From contig CP143548.1 of the NCBI GenBank assembly GCA_037015955.1, positions 1,482,001 through 1,546,000 of the forward strand: a stretch of DNA of 64,000 bases. The letters are read 5' to 3'. Source of the DNA: Lachnospiraceae bacterium JLR.KK008 (lineage in GTDB: Bacteria > Bacillota > Clostridia > Lachnospirales > Lachnospiraceae). Under the pieces are notes generated by a model. The model searched no databases, had not been told where the DNA came from, and saw only the letters and a list, made by a program, of their open reading frames with translations. The translations under genes were made by a program, and so were the position numbers. Below, piece after piece: positions 8,634-16,287 of the stretch; position 1 is the stretch's first letter; every line of letters begins with the position of its first letter.

Positions 8634-10340
8634 ATGTCAACAAAAGCGTATTATCCGTTAAACGAGATCGGTGCTGGAAAACCGGGTTTTTCCAAGACAC
8701 GTTCTATCGTTGAGGCAGCTTTCTATGGCAATAATGTTGTGAAAGTCAACACATTAAAGGAAGCGTATGAATTAGCGAAAAATTCTCCGGGCACTGTTGT
8801 AACAGACATGCCGGTATATCACGGAGAGGAATTTGGTCTTGAGAGAGACGCAAAGGTTCTTTTGTTCAATGACGGCGCCGTTACGGGACGTTATGCAGCA
8901 GCGCGCCGTATTAAGGGAGAACCGGGCGTAGACGAAGCAAAACTCGATAAAGTAGTAATGGATGCTGTCTATGAGACACGCTGGAAAACGATGTATCATG
9001 CAGAGTGCTTTATCGGACTTGATCCTGAATTTATGGCAAAAGCTCACCTCCTTATTCCGGAAGGTGAAGAGAACATCCTTTACAACTGGATGTTGAACTT
9101 CCAGTATATGTCTGACGAGTATGTGAAGATGTACAAGAACTCCAAACCGATCGGAGACGGCAAAGAGCCTGATATTTATATTTTCTCCGATCCACAGTGG
9201 GCACCGCACGATGCACCGGATGTGGATTACAGCTGCCTGAGCGATCCGCTGACACTTTGCTATTTTGATACGAACCAGAACTGCGCGGCAATTCTCGGTA
9301 TGAGATATTTCGGCGAGCATAAGAAAGGTACGCTGACAATGGCATGGGCACTTGCTAACAGAAACGGTTATGCTTCCTGCCACGGTGGTCAGAAAGAGTA
9401 TACGCTTGCGGACGGTTCCAAGTTCGTTGCTTCCGTTTATGGTCTGTCAGGTTCCGGAAAATCCACACTGACACATGCAAAACATGGCGGCAAATATCCG
9501 ATCACGGTTCTGCATGATGATGCGTTCATCATCAATACGGATACCTGCTCTTCCGTAGCGTTAGAGCCTACTTATTTTGATAAGACTGCAGATTATCCGA
9601 CAGGCTGCCCGGACAATACCTATCTTTTGTCCGCACAGAACTGTTCCTGCACGATGGATGAGGACGGCAAGATCCAGCTTGTGACAGAGGATGTAAGAAA
9701 CGGTAATGGCCGTGCAATCAAATCCAAACTTTGGTCTCCGAACCGTGTAGATAAGATCGATGCACCGGTTAATGCGATCTTCTGGATTATGAAAGATCCG
9801 ACGATTCCGCCGGTACTGAAATTAAAAGGTTCCGCACTTGCTTCTGTTATGGGTGCTACACTGGCTACAAAGACTTCCACTGCAGAGCGTGTTGCAGCAG
9901 GTACCGATCTGAACGCACTCCGTATCGTGCCTTATGCAAACCCGTTCAGAACATATCCGCTCGTACATGACTATGAGAAGTTCAAAAAACTGGTGGAAGA
10001 GAAGAATGTTGCCTGCTATATCGTAAACACAGGTGACTTCATGGGCAAGAAGGTAAAACCGGCCGATACACTTGGTATTCTTGAGACGATCGTAGAAGGA
10101 AAGGCTAATTTCGAAAAATGGGGTCCTTTCGAAGACATCGAAATCATGAACGACTGGTCCGGTAAGACAGGCGACTTTACACCTGACCTGAACGATAAAG
10201 ATTATGCGGCAGCACTGAAGAATGCTATGCAGAATCGTGTTGATGCGGTAGAAGGTTTCGCAACGAAGAAGGAAGGCTATGACAAACTTCCTGATGAAGC
10301 ACTGGAAGCAGTGAAGAAACTGGTAGATGCGTTGAAATAA
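8634..10340 (+). CDS. pckA: Phosphoenolpyruvate carboxykinase (ATP)
   Basis: A 568-residue cytoplasmic enzyme interconverting oxaloacetate and PEP with ATP/ADP; in fermenters it often runs toward oxaloacetate. The kinase-1a P-loop GLSGSGKST is at about residues 270-278, followed by the metal-site HDDAF block and TSTAERVAAG near the C-terminal third. Codon use is more uniform than in neighbours (GGC/CCG/AAA preferred), suggesting high expression, in line with its strong promoter, AAGGAGG site and terminator. It is monocistronic. Confidence 0.93.
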   Translation: MSTKAYYPLNEIGAGKPGFSKTRSIVEAAFYGNNVVKVNTLKEAYELAKNSPGTVVTDMPVYHGEEFGLERDAKVLLFNDGAVTGRYAAARRIKGEPGVDEAKLDKVVMDAVYETRWKTMYHAECFIGLDPEFMAKAHLLIPEGEENILYNWMLNFQYMSDEYVKMYKNSKPIGDGKEPDIYIFSDPQWAPHDAPDVDYSCLSDPLTLCYFDTNQNCAAILGMRYFGEHKKGTLTMAWALANRNGYASCHGGQKEYTLADGSKFVASVYGLSGSGKSTLTHAKHGGKYPITVLHDDAFIINTDTCSSVALEPTYFDKTADYPTGCPDNTYLLSAQNCSCTMDEDGKIQLVTEDVRNGNGRAIKSKLWSPNRVDKIDAPVNAIFWIMKDPTIPPVLKLKGSALASVMGATLATKTSTAERVAAGTDLNALRIVPYANPFRTYPLVHDYEKFKKLVEEKNVACYIVNTGDFMGKKVKPADTLGILETIVEGKANFEKWGPFEDIEIMNDWSGKTGDFTPDLNDKDYAAALKNAMQNRVDAVEGFATKKEGYDKLPDEALEAVKKLVDALK

Positions 10341-10371
10341 TTCCGCTATATCAATTTTTATAAACAGAGAG

Positions 10372-10405
10372 GAATCTGCCTGAATACAGGCAGATTCTCT
10401 TTTTT
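10372..10405 (+). terminator. Terminator after pckA
   Basis: A perfect 11-bp stem GAATCTGCCTG / CAGGCAGATTC with loop AATA is followed by TCTTTTTT. Confidence 0.9.
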
Positions 10406-10500
10406 GTCTGAGCTGGAGCATATAGACGGATGTCGATTCAGGGAATTAGAAATAATATTCTCAACACGCAAATTATGGTAGAAGATCGGAGGATTTTTGT

Positions 10501-11250
10501 ATGAAAAAACTGGTCGCAGATCTGCATACACATACGATCGTCAGTGGACACGCATACGGAACGATTCGTGAGATGGCGGCGGCTGCCGCTGAAAAGGAAC
10601 TGAAGATTCTGGGAATCAGTGAACACGCGCCAGGGATTCCCGGGACGGTGGCTCCCTTCTACTATGGAAATTTGCAGGTCATTCCCCGCATCTTATATGG
10701 AGTGAAGATTCTTCACGGCTGCGAGGTCAATGTGCTCTCCGGCGGACGGCTTTCTCTGGAACAGCAATATCTGGATTGGCTGGACTATGCGATCGCGGGG
10801 ATACATCGCCCATGTTATGAGGATGAAGGGCGGGAGAAAAATACAGAAAATGTGATCGCCTGTATGAAGAATGAAAAAATTCGTTTTATCTCTCATCCGG
10901 ATGATGATCATACGCCGTTTGATTATGTAGAGCTGGTAAAAGCTGCAGAGAAGTATCAGGTGGCGCTTGAAGTGAACAACAGTTCTCTGGTAAAGAAGGA
11001 ATTGCGGCAAAACTGTTATGAGAATTATAAAACGATGCTGCAGCTCTGCATGAAACATGGCGTCCATATCATTGTAAACTCTGATGCCCATGATCCGAGC
11101 TGGGTCGGTGAATTTCGTCTGGCAGAGGAATTGTTGTCAGAGCTGAAATTTGACGAGAGTCTTATTTTAAATAATAATATGGAAAAAGTGGAGCAATTTC
11201 TTCTTGCAAAGGAAAAGCGTAATTTCCCTGAGAAATCGTACAAGAACTGA
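10501..11250 (+). CDS. PHP-domain phosphatase, YcdX type
   Basis: A 249-residue PHP metal-dependent hydrolase. Metal-binding motifs are visible: DLHTHT at the N-terminus, SEHAPG (about 40), HGCEVNV (about 76), ISHPDDDH (about 133) and NSDAHDP near 197. This set fits the YcdX/YcsE-like subgroup of probable phosphatases and differs from histidinol phosphatase HisK; the substrate is unknown. It starts at ATG 10501 after CGGAGG and is apparently single. Confidence 0.8.
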   Translation: MKKLVADLHTHTIVSGHAYGTIREMAAAAAEKELKILGISEHAPGIPGTVAPFYYGNLQVIPRILYGVKILHGCEVNVLSGGRLSLEQQYLDWLDYAIAGIHRPCYEDEGREKNTENVIACMKNEKIRFISHPDDDHTPFDYVELVKAAEKYQVALEVNNSSLVKKELRQNCYENYKTMLQLCMKHGVHIIVNSDAHDPSWVGEFRLAEELLSELKFDESLILNNNMEKVEQFLLAKEKRNFPEKSYKN

Positions 11251-11290
11251 CAAAGCAGCCATTTAGAAAATATTTTCCATCGCCTACATA

Positions 11291-11319
11291 TTGTAATTTT
11301 TGAACTGTTTGGGTATAAT
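11291..11319 (+). promoter_or_regulatory. Sigma-A promoter of the 6S-like RNA
   Basis: TTGTAA (11291-11296), a 17-bp spacer and a perfect TATAAT (11314-11319) predict transcription from about 11326, exactly where the RNA's closing stem begins. Confidence 0.7.
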
Positions 11320-11325
11320 GATAGT

Positions 11326-11505
11326 AACCTCAGATGTGGATAAAATTCTTGTTATTTTTGAACCTACATTTACTTTAAACGGGATTCCTATATCGCCGGA
11401 CTAATGTCAGGCCTTCATTGCGCAGAGGAAGACAGGCATCCGTGCTGCGGTCACCCACCTGGCGTCAGCTAGGAGTCAAAAGACAGGAACCACATTTTGG
11501 GGATA
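11326..11505 (+). ncRNA. ssrS: Probable 6S RNA
   Basis: A gene-free stretch of 392 bp (11251-11642) holds an independently transcribed RNA of about 180 nt plus a terminator tail. The 5' end CCTCAGATGTGG (11328-11339) pairs with CCACATTTTGGGG (11490-11502) to form a closing stem. A second long stem joins ATGTCAGGCCTTC (about 11404-11416) and GGAAGACAGGCAT (about 11427-11439). A large internal loop lies between. Length, closing stem, open centre, promoter and lack of an ORF match 6S RNA, which binds the housekeeping RNA polymerase in stationary phase. The call is by architecture; another structured RNA is possible. Confidence 0.6.
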
Positions 11506-11516
11506 CAGAAGATAAA

Positions 11517-11547
11517 GGCAGTTGCGGGACAGCAACTGCCTTTTTTT
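11517..11547 (+). terminator. Terminator of the 6S-like RNA
   Basis: A perfect 9-bp stem GGCAGTTGC / GCAACTGCC with a 6-nt loop is followed by seven T. Confidence 0.9.
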
Positions 11548-11554
11548 CATATCA

Positions 11555-11617
11555 GCAGGCGCGGCGAAGAAGTCTGTGCGAACAGGGACGAAGCCCATGA
11601 AATGCAGGCGCGGCGAA
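11555..11617 (+). repeat. 14-bp direct repeat pair before the SpoIID gene
   Basis: GCAGGCGCGGCGAA occurs at 11555-11568 and again at 11604-11617, 49 bp apart, between the RNA terminator and the SpoIID-like gene. The significance is unknown. Confidence 0.6.
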
Positions 11618-11642
11618 CAAAACGGTAAATTCAGGAGGCGGA

Positions 11643-13715
11643 ATGGAAAAGAGACATAGAATGTGGCTGAAAGCGTTTATGATTATAGCGGGCCTTTTGC
11701 TTTTCTGTTTTCTGGCGGGAAAGCGTGGACCGGAGGTGGATTACGAAAAAGAGGCGCGGATCAGGCAGTATGAGGAAGATGAGAGCATTACGAAGACAGA
11801 AACAACACTGTTGGCATACGGGGATATGATACAGGGAACTGCGACAGGACCGGAGGACAACACGGTACTGACAACAGACGGAATCTTTACATATGAGAAC
11901 GAGGAAGTGGAAAGCTGCAGATTCAAGCAGGTGACAGCCTACGTCAGGGATAACAGGATTCTGGAAGTGGTAGAACGCGAAGATCAGAAAGAGGTGGTGC
12001 TGCCTAACCTGTGGATCAGTGAAGTGGAGGAGGACACCATTCTCTGTTTTCTGTCGGGGATCAGTTTCTATGTACCGTATCAGGCTGAAAACAGCGACCG
12101 GGAGCAGGTGGCAGATCTCATACTCTATGACGGGGCAGTGAAAGACTGCATCTTCAAAAAGGAAAAGGTGACAGGGAAGCTACTCGGTGTGACAGAGCAA
12201 GAGATCAGGCTGGCAGGGCAGAACTTTGCATTGTCGGAGGATGTCAGGGTATACCGGCTATATGGGGAGATGAAAGAGATTACCCTGCAGGATTTGCCGA
12301 TTGGTTATGAGAATACGGACTATGTGATAGAGGATGGAGAAGTATGTGCCTGCCTTGTGACCTGTGAGGAGAACATGGAAACGATTCGCGTCCTCTTACA
12401 GAGTGGAAATTATAACGGGCGTTATCATGATAGCGTTCTGTTATCGGCGGATTGTGAGTATACGCTGCGCTATGGAGAGGAAGAGGAACGGCATGGATCA
12501 GGGGAAGGCATCACCATCGATGCAGACAGTAGTTATTTTAAAGAAAATGAAAGAATAACTCTGACTCTGGCAGTCAATACAGGCAAGATTACCTTACATT
12601 CGATTCAGCGGGGACGTGAACAGACAGATTACAGGGGAAGCATGGAGATCATAAAGACAGAAGAGGGGCTTGTCGTGATTAACGAGCTTTTGCTGGAAGA
12701 GTATCTGTATGGGGTCGTTCCGAGTGAGATGCCGGCTTCCTATCCTCCGGAAAGTTTGAAGGCACAGGCAGTCTGTGCCAGGACATATGCTTATCGGAAT
12801 ATGGAGAAGGCAGGTCTGCCGGAACTTGGTGCACATGTAGACGACAGTACGGCATTTCAGGTATATGGCAATACGGACGAAAAAGCGGAGACGACAGCAG
12901 CGGTGAAGGCGACAAAAGGAGAACTTTTGCTGTATGAAGGAGAGCCTGTCAATGCCTATTATTATTCCACTTCCTGCGGATATGGGACAGATATGCGGGC
13001 GTGGAACGGATCGGAGGCAGACACGCTTCCTTATCTGCAGGCGAGAAGCATCTGCCAGGGCGGAGCGGAAATTGTCACTGCTTCCGGACAGACGACAGCA
13101 ACACCGACTCCGGAAGAGATTCAGGAAGAATCATTGTTTGCACAGTTTATCATGCAGGAACAGACAGATTTTTTTGAGAGCGAAGAGGCATGGTACCGAT
13201 GGAAGTATATTGTCGATGAAGTCGATGTGGAAGAGATCGAGCGGCGGCTTGCGGAGCGATATGCGCTTCAGCCACAATTCATACTCACAAAAACGGGAGA
13301 GGATGACTATTCCAGTCTGCAAACCGAAAAGATCGGTGACCTGAAGGAAATCAGCATTGTCGGGAGAACTGCGGGAGGGAATGCGGCAGAGCTGCTGATT
13401 GAAGGCAGTGAGAAAACGTATCTCGTAATGACAGAATATAATATCAGGTGTATTTTAAATAGCGGTCAGCATCCGGTAATCCGTCAAGATGGAAGTGAAG
13501 TCGCATCTGCCACCTTGCTTCCAAGCGCTTTCTTTACAATAACGACTGCTAAGGAAAACGGAAAGGTAACAGGATATAGCATAACAGGTGGTGGCTATGG
13601 TCATGGGATCGGTATGAGCCAGAACGGGGCCAGACAGATGGCTTTGGCAGGTATGAGTGGGGAAGAAATACTGGCATTTTTTTATAACGGGAGTTATTTG
13701 GAAACAATTTATTAA
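11643..13715 (+). CDS. SpoIID/LytB-domain protein
   Basis: A 690-residue membrane-anchored protein: basic start, transmembrane segment at about residues 11-25, a long charged region, then a SpoIID/LytB domain from about residue 340 (GVVPSEMPASYPPESLKAQA, AVCARTYAY, YYYSTSCGYGTD) ending in GYGHGIGMSQNGA (about 650). SpoIID is a lytic transglycosylase removing stem-less glycan during engulfment; the conserved SEMP glutamate is present. It is about twice as long as canonical SpoIID, so this is a family member and its role in sporulation is not certain. Start ATG follows CAGGAGG. Confidence 0.8.
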   Translation: MEKRHRMWLKAFMIIAGLLLFCFLAGKRGPEVDYEKEARIRQYEEDESITKTETTLLAYGDMIQGTATGPEDNTVLTTDGIFTYENEEVESCRFKQVTAYVRDNRILEVVEREDQKEVVLPNLWISEVEEDTILCFLSGISFYVPYQAENSDREQVADLILYDGAVKDCIFKKEKVTGKLLGVTEQEIRLAGQNFALSEDVRVYRLYGEMKEITLQDLPIGYENTDYVIEDGEVCACLVTCEENMETIRVLLQSGNYNGRYHDSVLLSADCEYTLRYGEEEERHGSGEGITIDADSSYFKENERITLTLAVNTGKITLHSIQRGREQTDYRGSMEIIKTEEGLVVINELLLEEYLYGVVPSEMPASYPPESLKAQAVCARTYAYRNMEKAGLPELGAHVDDSTAFQVYGNTDEKAETTAAVKATKGELLLYEGEPVNAYYYSTSCGYGTDMRAWNGSEADTLPYLQARSICQGGAEIVTASGQTTATPTPEEIQEESLFAQFIMQEQTDFFESEEAWYRWKYIVDEVDVEEIERRLAERYALQPQFILTKTGEDDYSSLQTEKIGDLKEISIVGRTAGGNAAELLIEGSEKTYLVMTEYNIRCILNSGQHPVIRQDGSEVASATLLPSAFFTITTAKENGKVTGYSITGGGYGHGIGMSQNGARQMALAGMSGEEILAFFYNGSYLETIY

Positions 13716-13820
13716 AAGGTGATTTACAACGGAAATTGATTTGTTAAAATATGATTTAGAGAGAAAATTGGTTTGTTAAAGGACAATTTATGACCAAATC
13801 GGTCATTAAATGGCGATTTA
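13712..13820 (+). repeat. Four degenerate tandem repeats of about 32 bp
   Basis: A motif TTAAAnnnnrATTTA occurs four times, starting at 13712, 13744, 13776 and 13806, so the period is 32, 32 and 30 bp. Preceding bases (GAAA-TT--TTTG) are also partly conserved. The first copy overlaps the stop of the SpoIID-like gene and the fourth contains the ATG of the YihY gene. They may bind a regulator on one DNA face or be relics of local duplication. Confidence 0.7.
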
Positions 13821-14691
13821 TGAAGGCAAGAAAGGTATGTGGCGTAAAATATTTAATATCATACGTAATTTTACAAGAAAGGTGTCACGGGACAATGTGA
13901 GCGCCCATGCGGCCAGCACAGCTTTTTTTCTTTTTCTGTCTCTGATCCCGCTGTTGATGCTGGTCTGTTCAATTCTTCCCTATACGCCGGTGACAGAATC
14001 GATGCTGATGCAGTTCATGGTCGATCTGACACCGGATTCCGCGGATGGTTTGATGGTATATCTTGTGGGAGAAGTTTACGATCAGTCTGCGGGCGTTATT
14101 TCTATCGCGGCTGTGGCGACGATATGGGTGGCTGCCAAGGGAATGCTGGCATTGATGCGGGGGCTGAATGCTGTCAACGGCGTGACAGAGCGGAGAAATT
14201 ATTTTCTCCTGCGGGTGGAAGCCTGTTTCTATACTGTGTTGATGCTCATCTCGATGATAATCGCTCTGCTGATTCTTGTATTTGGCAATAAACTGTCAGG
14301 AGTCCTTTCTGATCAGGTACCCGGGATTGGCGCATTTTTGCGTATCTTCATGTATATCCGGTTTGTGCCGGTCTGGCTCATACTGACAGCCGTGTTTGCA
14401 GTTCTCTATACATACATTCCAAGAGTGAGGACGCGGCTGCTCTATCAACTGCCGGGCGCTCTGCTTGCGGCTGTGGCATGGAGCTGTTTTTCCTGGGGAT
14501 TTTCCATCTATGTTGATAAATTTAACGGTTTCAGTATGTATGGAAATCTGACGACGGTCATCATTGTGATGTTATGGCTCTACTTCTGCATGTATCTGCT
14601 GCTTATAGGGGCCAACATTAACCGCTACTTTTTGCCGGCGATTGAGTTTCTGCACAAAAAACACCGTTATCAGAGAAGCGCTGGTCATTAG
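13810..14691 (+). CDS. YihY/BrkB family membrane protein
   Basis: A 293-residue polytopic membrane protein with about six hydrophobic segments. The family signatures HAASTAFFLFLSLIPLLML (about 33-51), AAKGMLALMRGLNAV (about 116) and TTVIIVMLWLYFCMYLLLIG near the C-terminus are clear. Its function is unsettled; older annotation as ribonuclease BN is wrong for this family. No good ribosome site precedes ATG 13810, because the upstream sequence is made of the tandem repeats, so translation may be weak or start at ATG 13819. Confidence 0.8.
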   Translation: MAIYEGKKGMWRKIFNIIRNFTRKVSRDNVSAHAASTAFFLFLSLIPLLMLVCSILPYTPVTESMLMQFMVDLTPDSADGLMVYLVGEVYDQSAGVISIAAVATIWVAAKGMLALMRGLNAVNGVTERRNYFLLRVEACFYTVLMLISMIIALLILVFGNKLSGVLSDQVPGIGAFLRIFMYIRFVPVWLILTAVFAVLYTYIPRVRTRLLYQLPGALLAAVAWSCFSWGFSIYVDKFNGFSMYGNLTTVIIVMLWLYFCMYLLLIGANINRYFLPAIEFLHKKHRYQRSAGH

Positions 14692-14806
14692 AGAGGTCAA
14701 TGCGTATGGATGAATTTTCCTGTGTGAGAAAGCAAGGGATGGGAGATCAGCGGATGGGAAGAGGATTCAGAAATCAGGGGACAGGGTCCGCCGCTGAAAA
14801 TAGTAT

Positions 14807-14835
14807 TTGACAATCTCCGGCGTTCCGGCTAGAAT
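14807..14835 (+). promoter_or_regulatory. Promoter of the pheST T-box leader
   Basis: A perfect TTGACA (14807-14812), a 17-bp spacer and TAGAAT (14830-14835), with predicted start near 14842. Confidence 0.8.
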
Positions 14836-14841
14836 AGAACT

Positions 14842-15110
14842 CAGATTTATTTATGAAAAAGGCAGAGATGGTGTCAGTAGAAGTACATTTTCTTCCAGAG
14901 AGAGGAGGTCATCGGCTGTAAGCCTCCTTAAGTGCAGATGTATGTTCGAATTTCCCACCGGAGCCGTCTGGCGGAAAGCAGCAATGCCTGTCAGTAAGCC
15001 GGGCCGTGAGCGCACGTTATGCGTATGGAGTGCCTGCCACAGAGCAGGAATATTGGGTGGTACCGCGGAGAATTTCGTCCCTTGCATAGAGTTATGCAGG
15101 GGATTTTTTA
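14842..15110 (+). promoter_or_regulatory. T-box riboswitch (tRNA-Phe sensing expected)
   Basis: The 500-bp gap before pheS holds a T-box leader. The T-box sequence TGGGTGGTACCGCGG is at 15054-15068, followed by CGTCCC and a terminator, so antiterminator and terminator can compete. A stem I region with CCAGAGAGAGG lies near 14895. Uncharged tRNA pairing to the specifier and to the T-box bulge would allow read-through into pheS-pheT. Phenylalanine specificity is inferred from the genes controlled; a TTC lies both near 14892 and near 14946, and I cannot decide which is the specifier. Confidence 0.92.
15078..15109 (+). terminator. T-box terminator hairpin
   Basis: TCCCTTGCATA (15078-15088) pairs with TATGCAGGGGA (15093-15103), loop GAGT, followed by TTTTTT. 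Its 5' arm overlaps the antiterminator. Confidence 0.88.
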
Positions 15111-15191
15111 TCGTAACAGGAAATTCCTAATACGATGAAAATCAAAATGTGCAGCTCGCGGAGTGGAAACAAATATGACAAGGAGAAGAAT

Positions 15192-16211
15192 ATGAGAGAG
15201 AAATTAAAGCAGATCAAAGAAAAAGCACTGGAGCAGATTCGGGAGGCGCAGGCTCCGGAAATGCTGAATGAAGTGAGAGTGAATATTCTCGGAAAAAAGG
15301 GTGCGCTCACTGCCGTGCTGAAAAGTATGAAGGAAGTGGCTCCCGAAGACCGGCCCAAGGTCGGACAACTTGTCAATGAGACGAGAGAAGAGATCGAGAG
15401 AGTGCTGGAAGATGCCAAAAGAAAGATGGATCAGATTATCCGCGAGCAGAAGATGAAAGAAGAGGTCATCGACGTCACGCTGCCGGCTGAGAGAAATATT
15501 CTTGGACACAGACATCCCAATATGATCACGCTGGAGGAAGTGGAGCGGATCTTTATCGGCATGGGCTATGAGGTCGTGGAAGGGCCGGAAGTGGAAAAGG
15601 ATTATTATAATTTTGAGGCGCTCAACATTCCCGCCGACCATCCGGCGAAAGATGAGCAGGATACCTTTTATGTGAACGGCGATATTTTGCTGCGGACGCA
15701 GACTTCTCCGGTGCAGGTGCGTGTGATGGAGCAGGGGAAACTGCCGATCCGTATGATTGCGCCTGGGCGGGTATTTCGCTCCGACGAGGTGGATGCCACC
15801 CATTCGCCCTCTTTCCATCAAATCGAAGGGCTTGTTGTTGACAAAAACATTACCTTTGCCGATCTGAAAGGGACGCTGGCAGAGTTTGCCCGGGAACTGT
15901 TCGGGGAGGATACGAAAGTGAAATTCAGACCGCATCACTTCCCGTTCACGGAGCCGAGTGCGGAGGTGGATGTGAGCTGCTTCAAGTGCCATGGCAAGGG
16001 CTGCCGGTTCTGTAAGGGAAGCGGATGGATCGAAATCCTTGGCTGTGGTATGGTGCATCCTCATGTGTTTGAAATGTGCGGCATTGATCCGAAGGAATAT
16101 ACGGGTTTTGCGTTCGGGATGGGTCTGGAACGGATTTCTTTGTTAAAATATGAGATTGACGATATGCGTCTGCTGTATGAGAATGATATTCGTTTTTTAA
16201 GACAGTTTTAG
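15192..16211 (+). CDS. pheS: Phenylalanyl-tRNA synthetase alpha subunit
   Basis: A 339-residue catalytic subunit of the (alpha-beta)2 enzyme. An N-terminal coiled coil that binds tRNA (about residues 1-90) is followed by the class II core: motif 2 in [19 protein letters not shown] and motif 3 in [16 protein letters not shown] near the end. [13 protein letters not shown] insertion with four Cys is present near residue 258, a possible zinc site seen in some bacterial forms. ATG 15192 is preferred to the in-frame 15135 because AAGGAG precedes it and the alignment length is right. It is first gene of the T-box operon. Confidence 0.95.
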   Translation: MREKLKQIKEKALEQIREAQAPEMLNEVRVNILGKKGALTAVLKSMKEVAPEDRPKVGQLVNETREEIERVLEDAKRKMDQIIREQKMKEEVIDVTLPAERNILGHRHPNMITLEEVERIFIGMGYEVVEGPEVEKDYYNFEALNIPADHPAKDEQDTFYVNGDILLRTQTSPVQVRVMEQGKLPIRMIAPGRVFRSDEVDATHSPSFHQIEGLVVDKNITFADLKGTLAEFARELFGEDTKVKFRPHHFPFTEPSAEVDVSCFKCHGKGCRFCKGSGWIEILGCGMVHPHVFEMCGIDPKEYTGFAFGMGLERISLLKYEIDDMRLLYENDIRFLRQF

Positions 16212-16287
16212 AAGGCAGACAATCCAAAACCGGCCGCTGTGTTTTTTATTGACACGGCATAATATCAGAAAAGGAGAAAATAATAAT

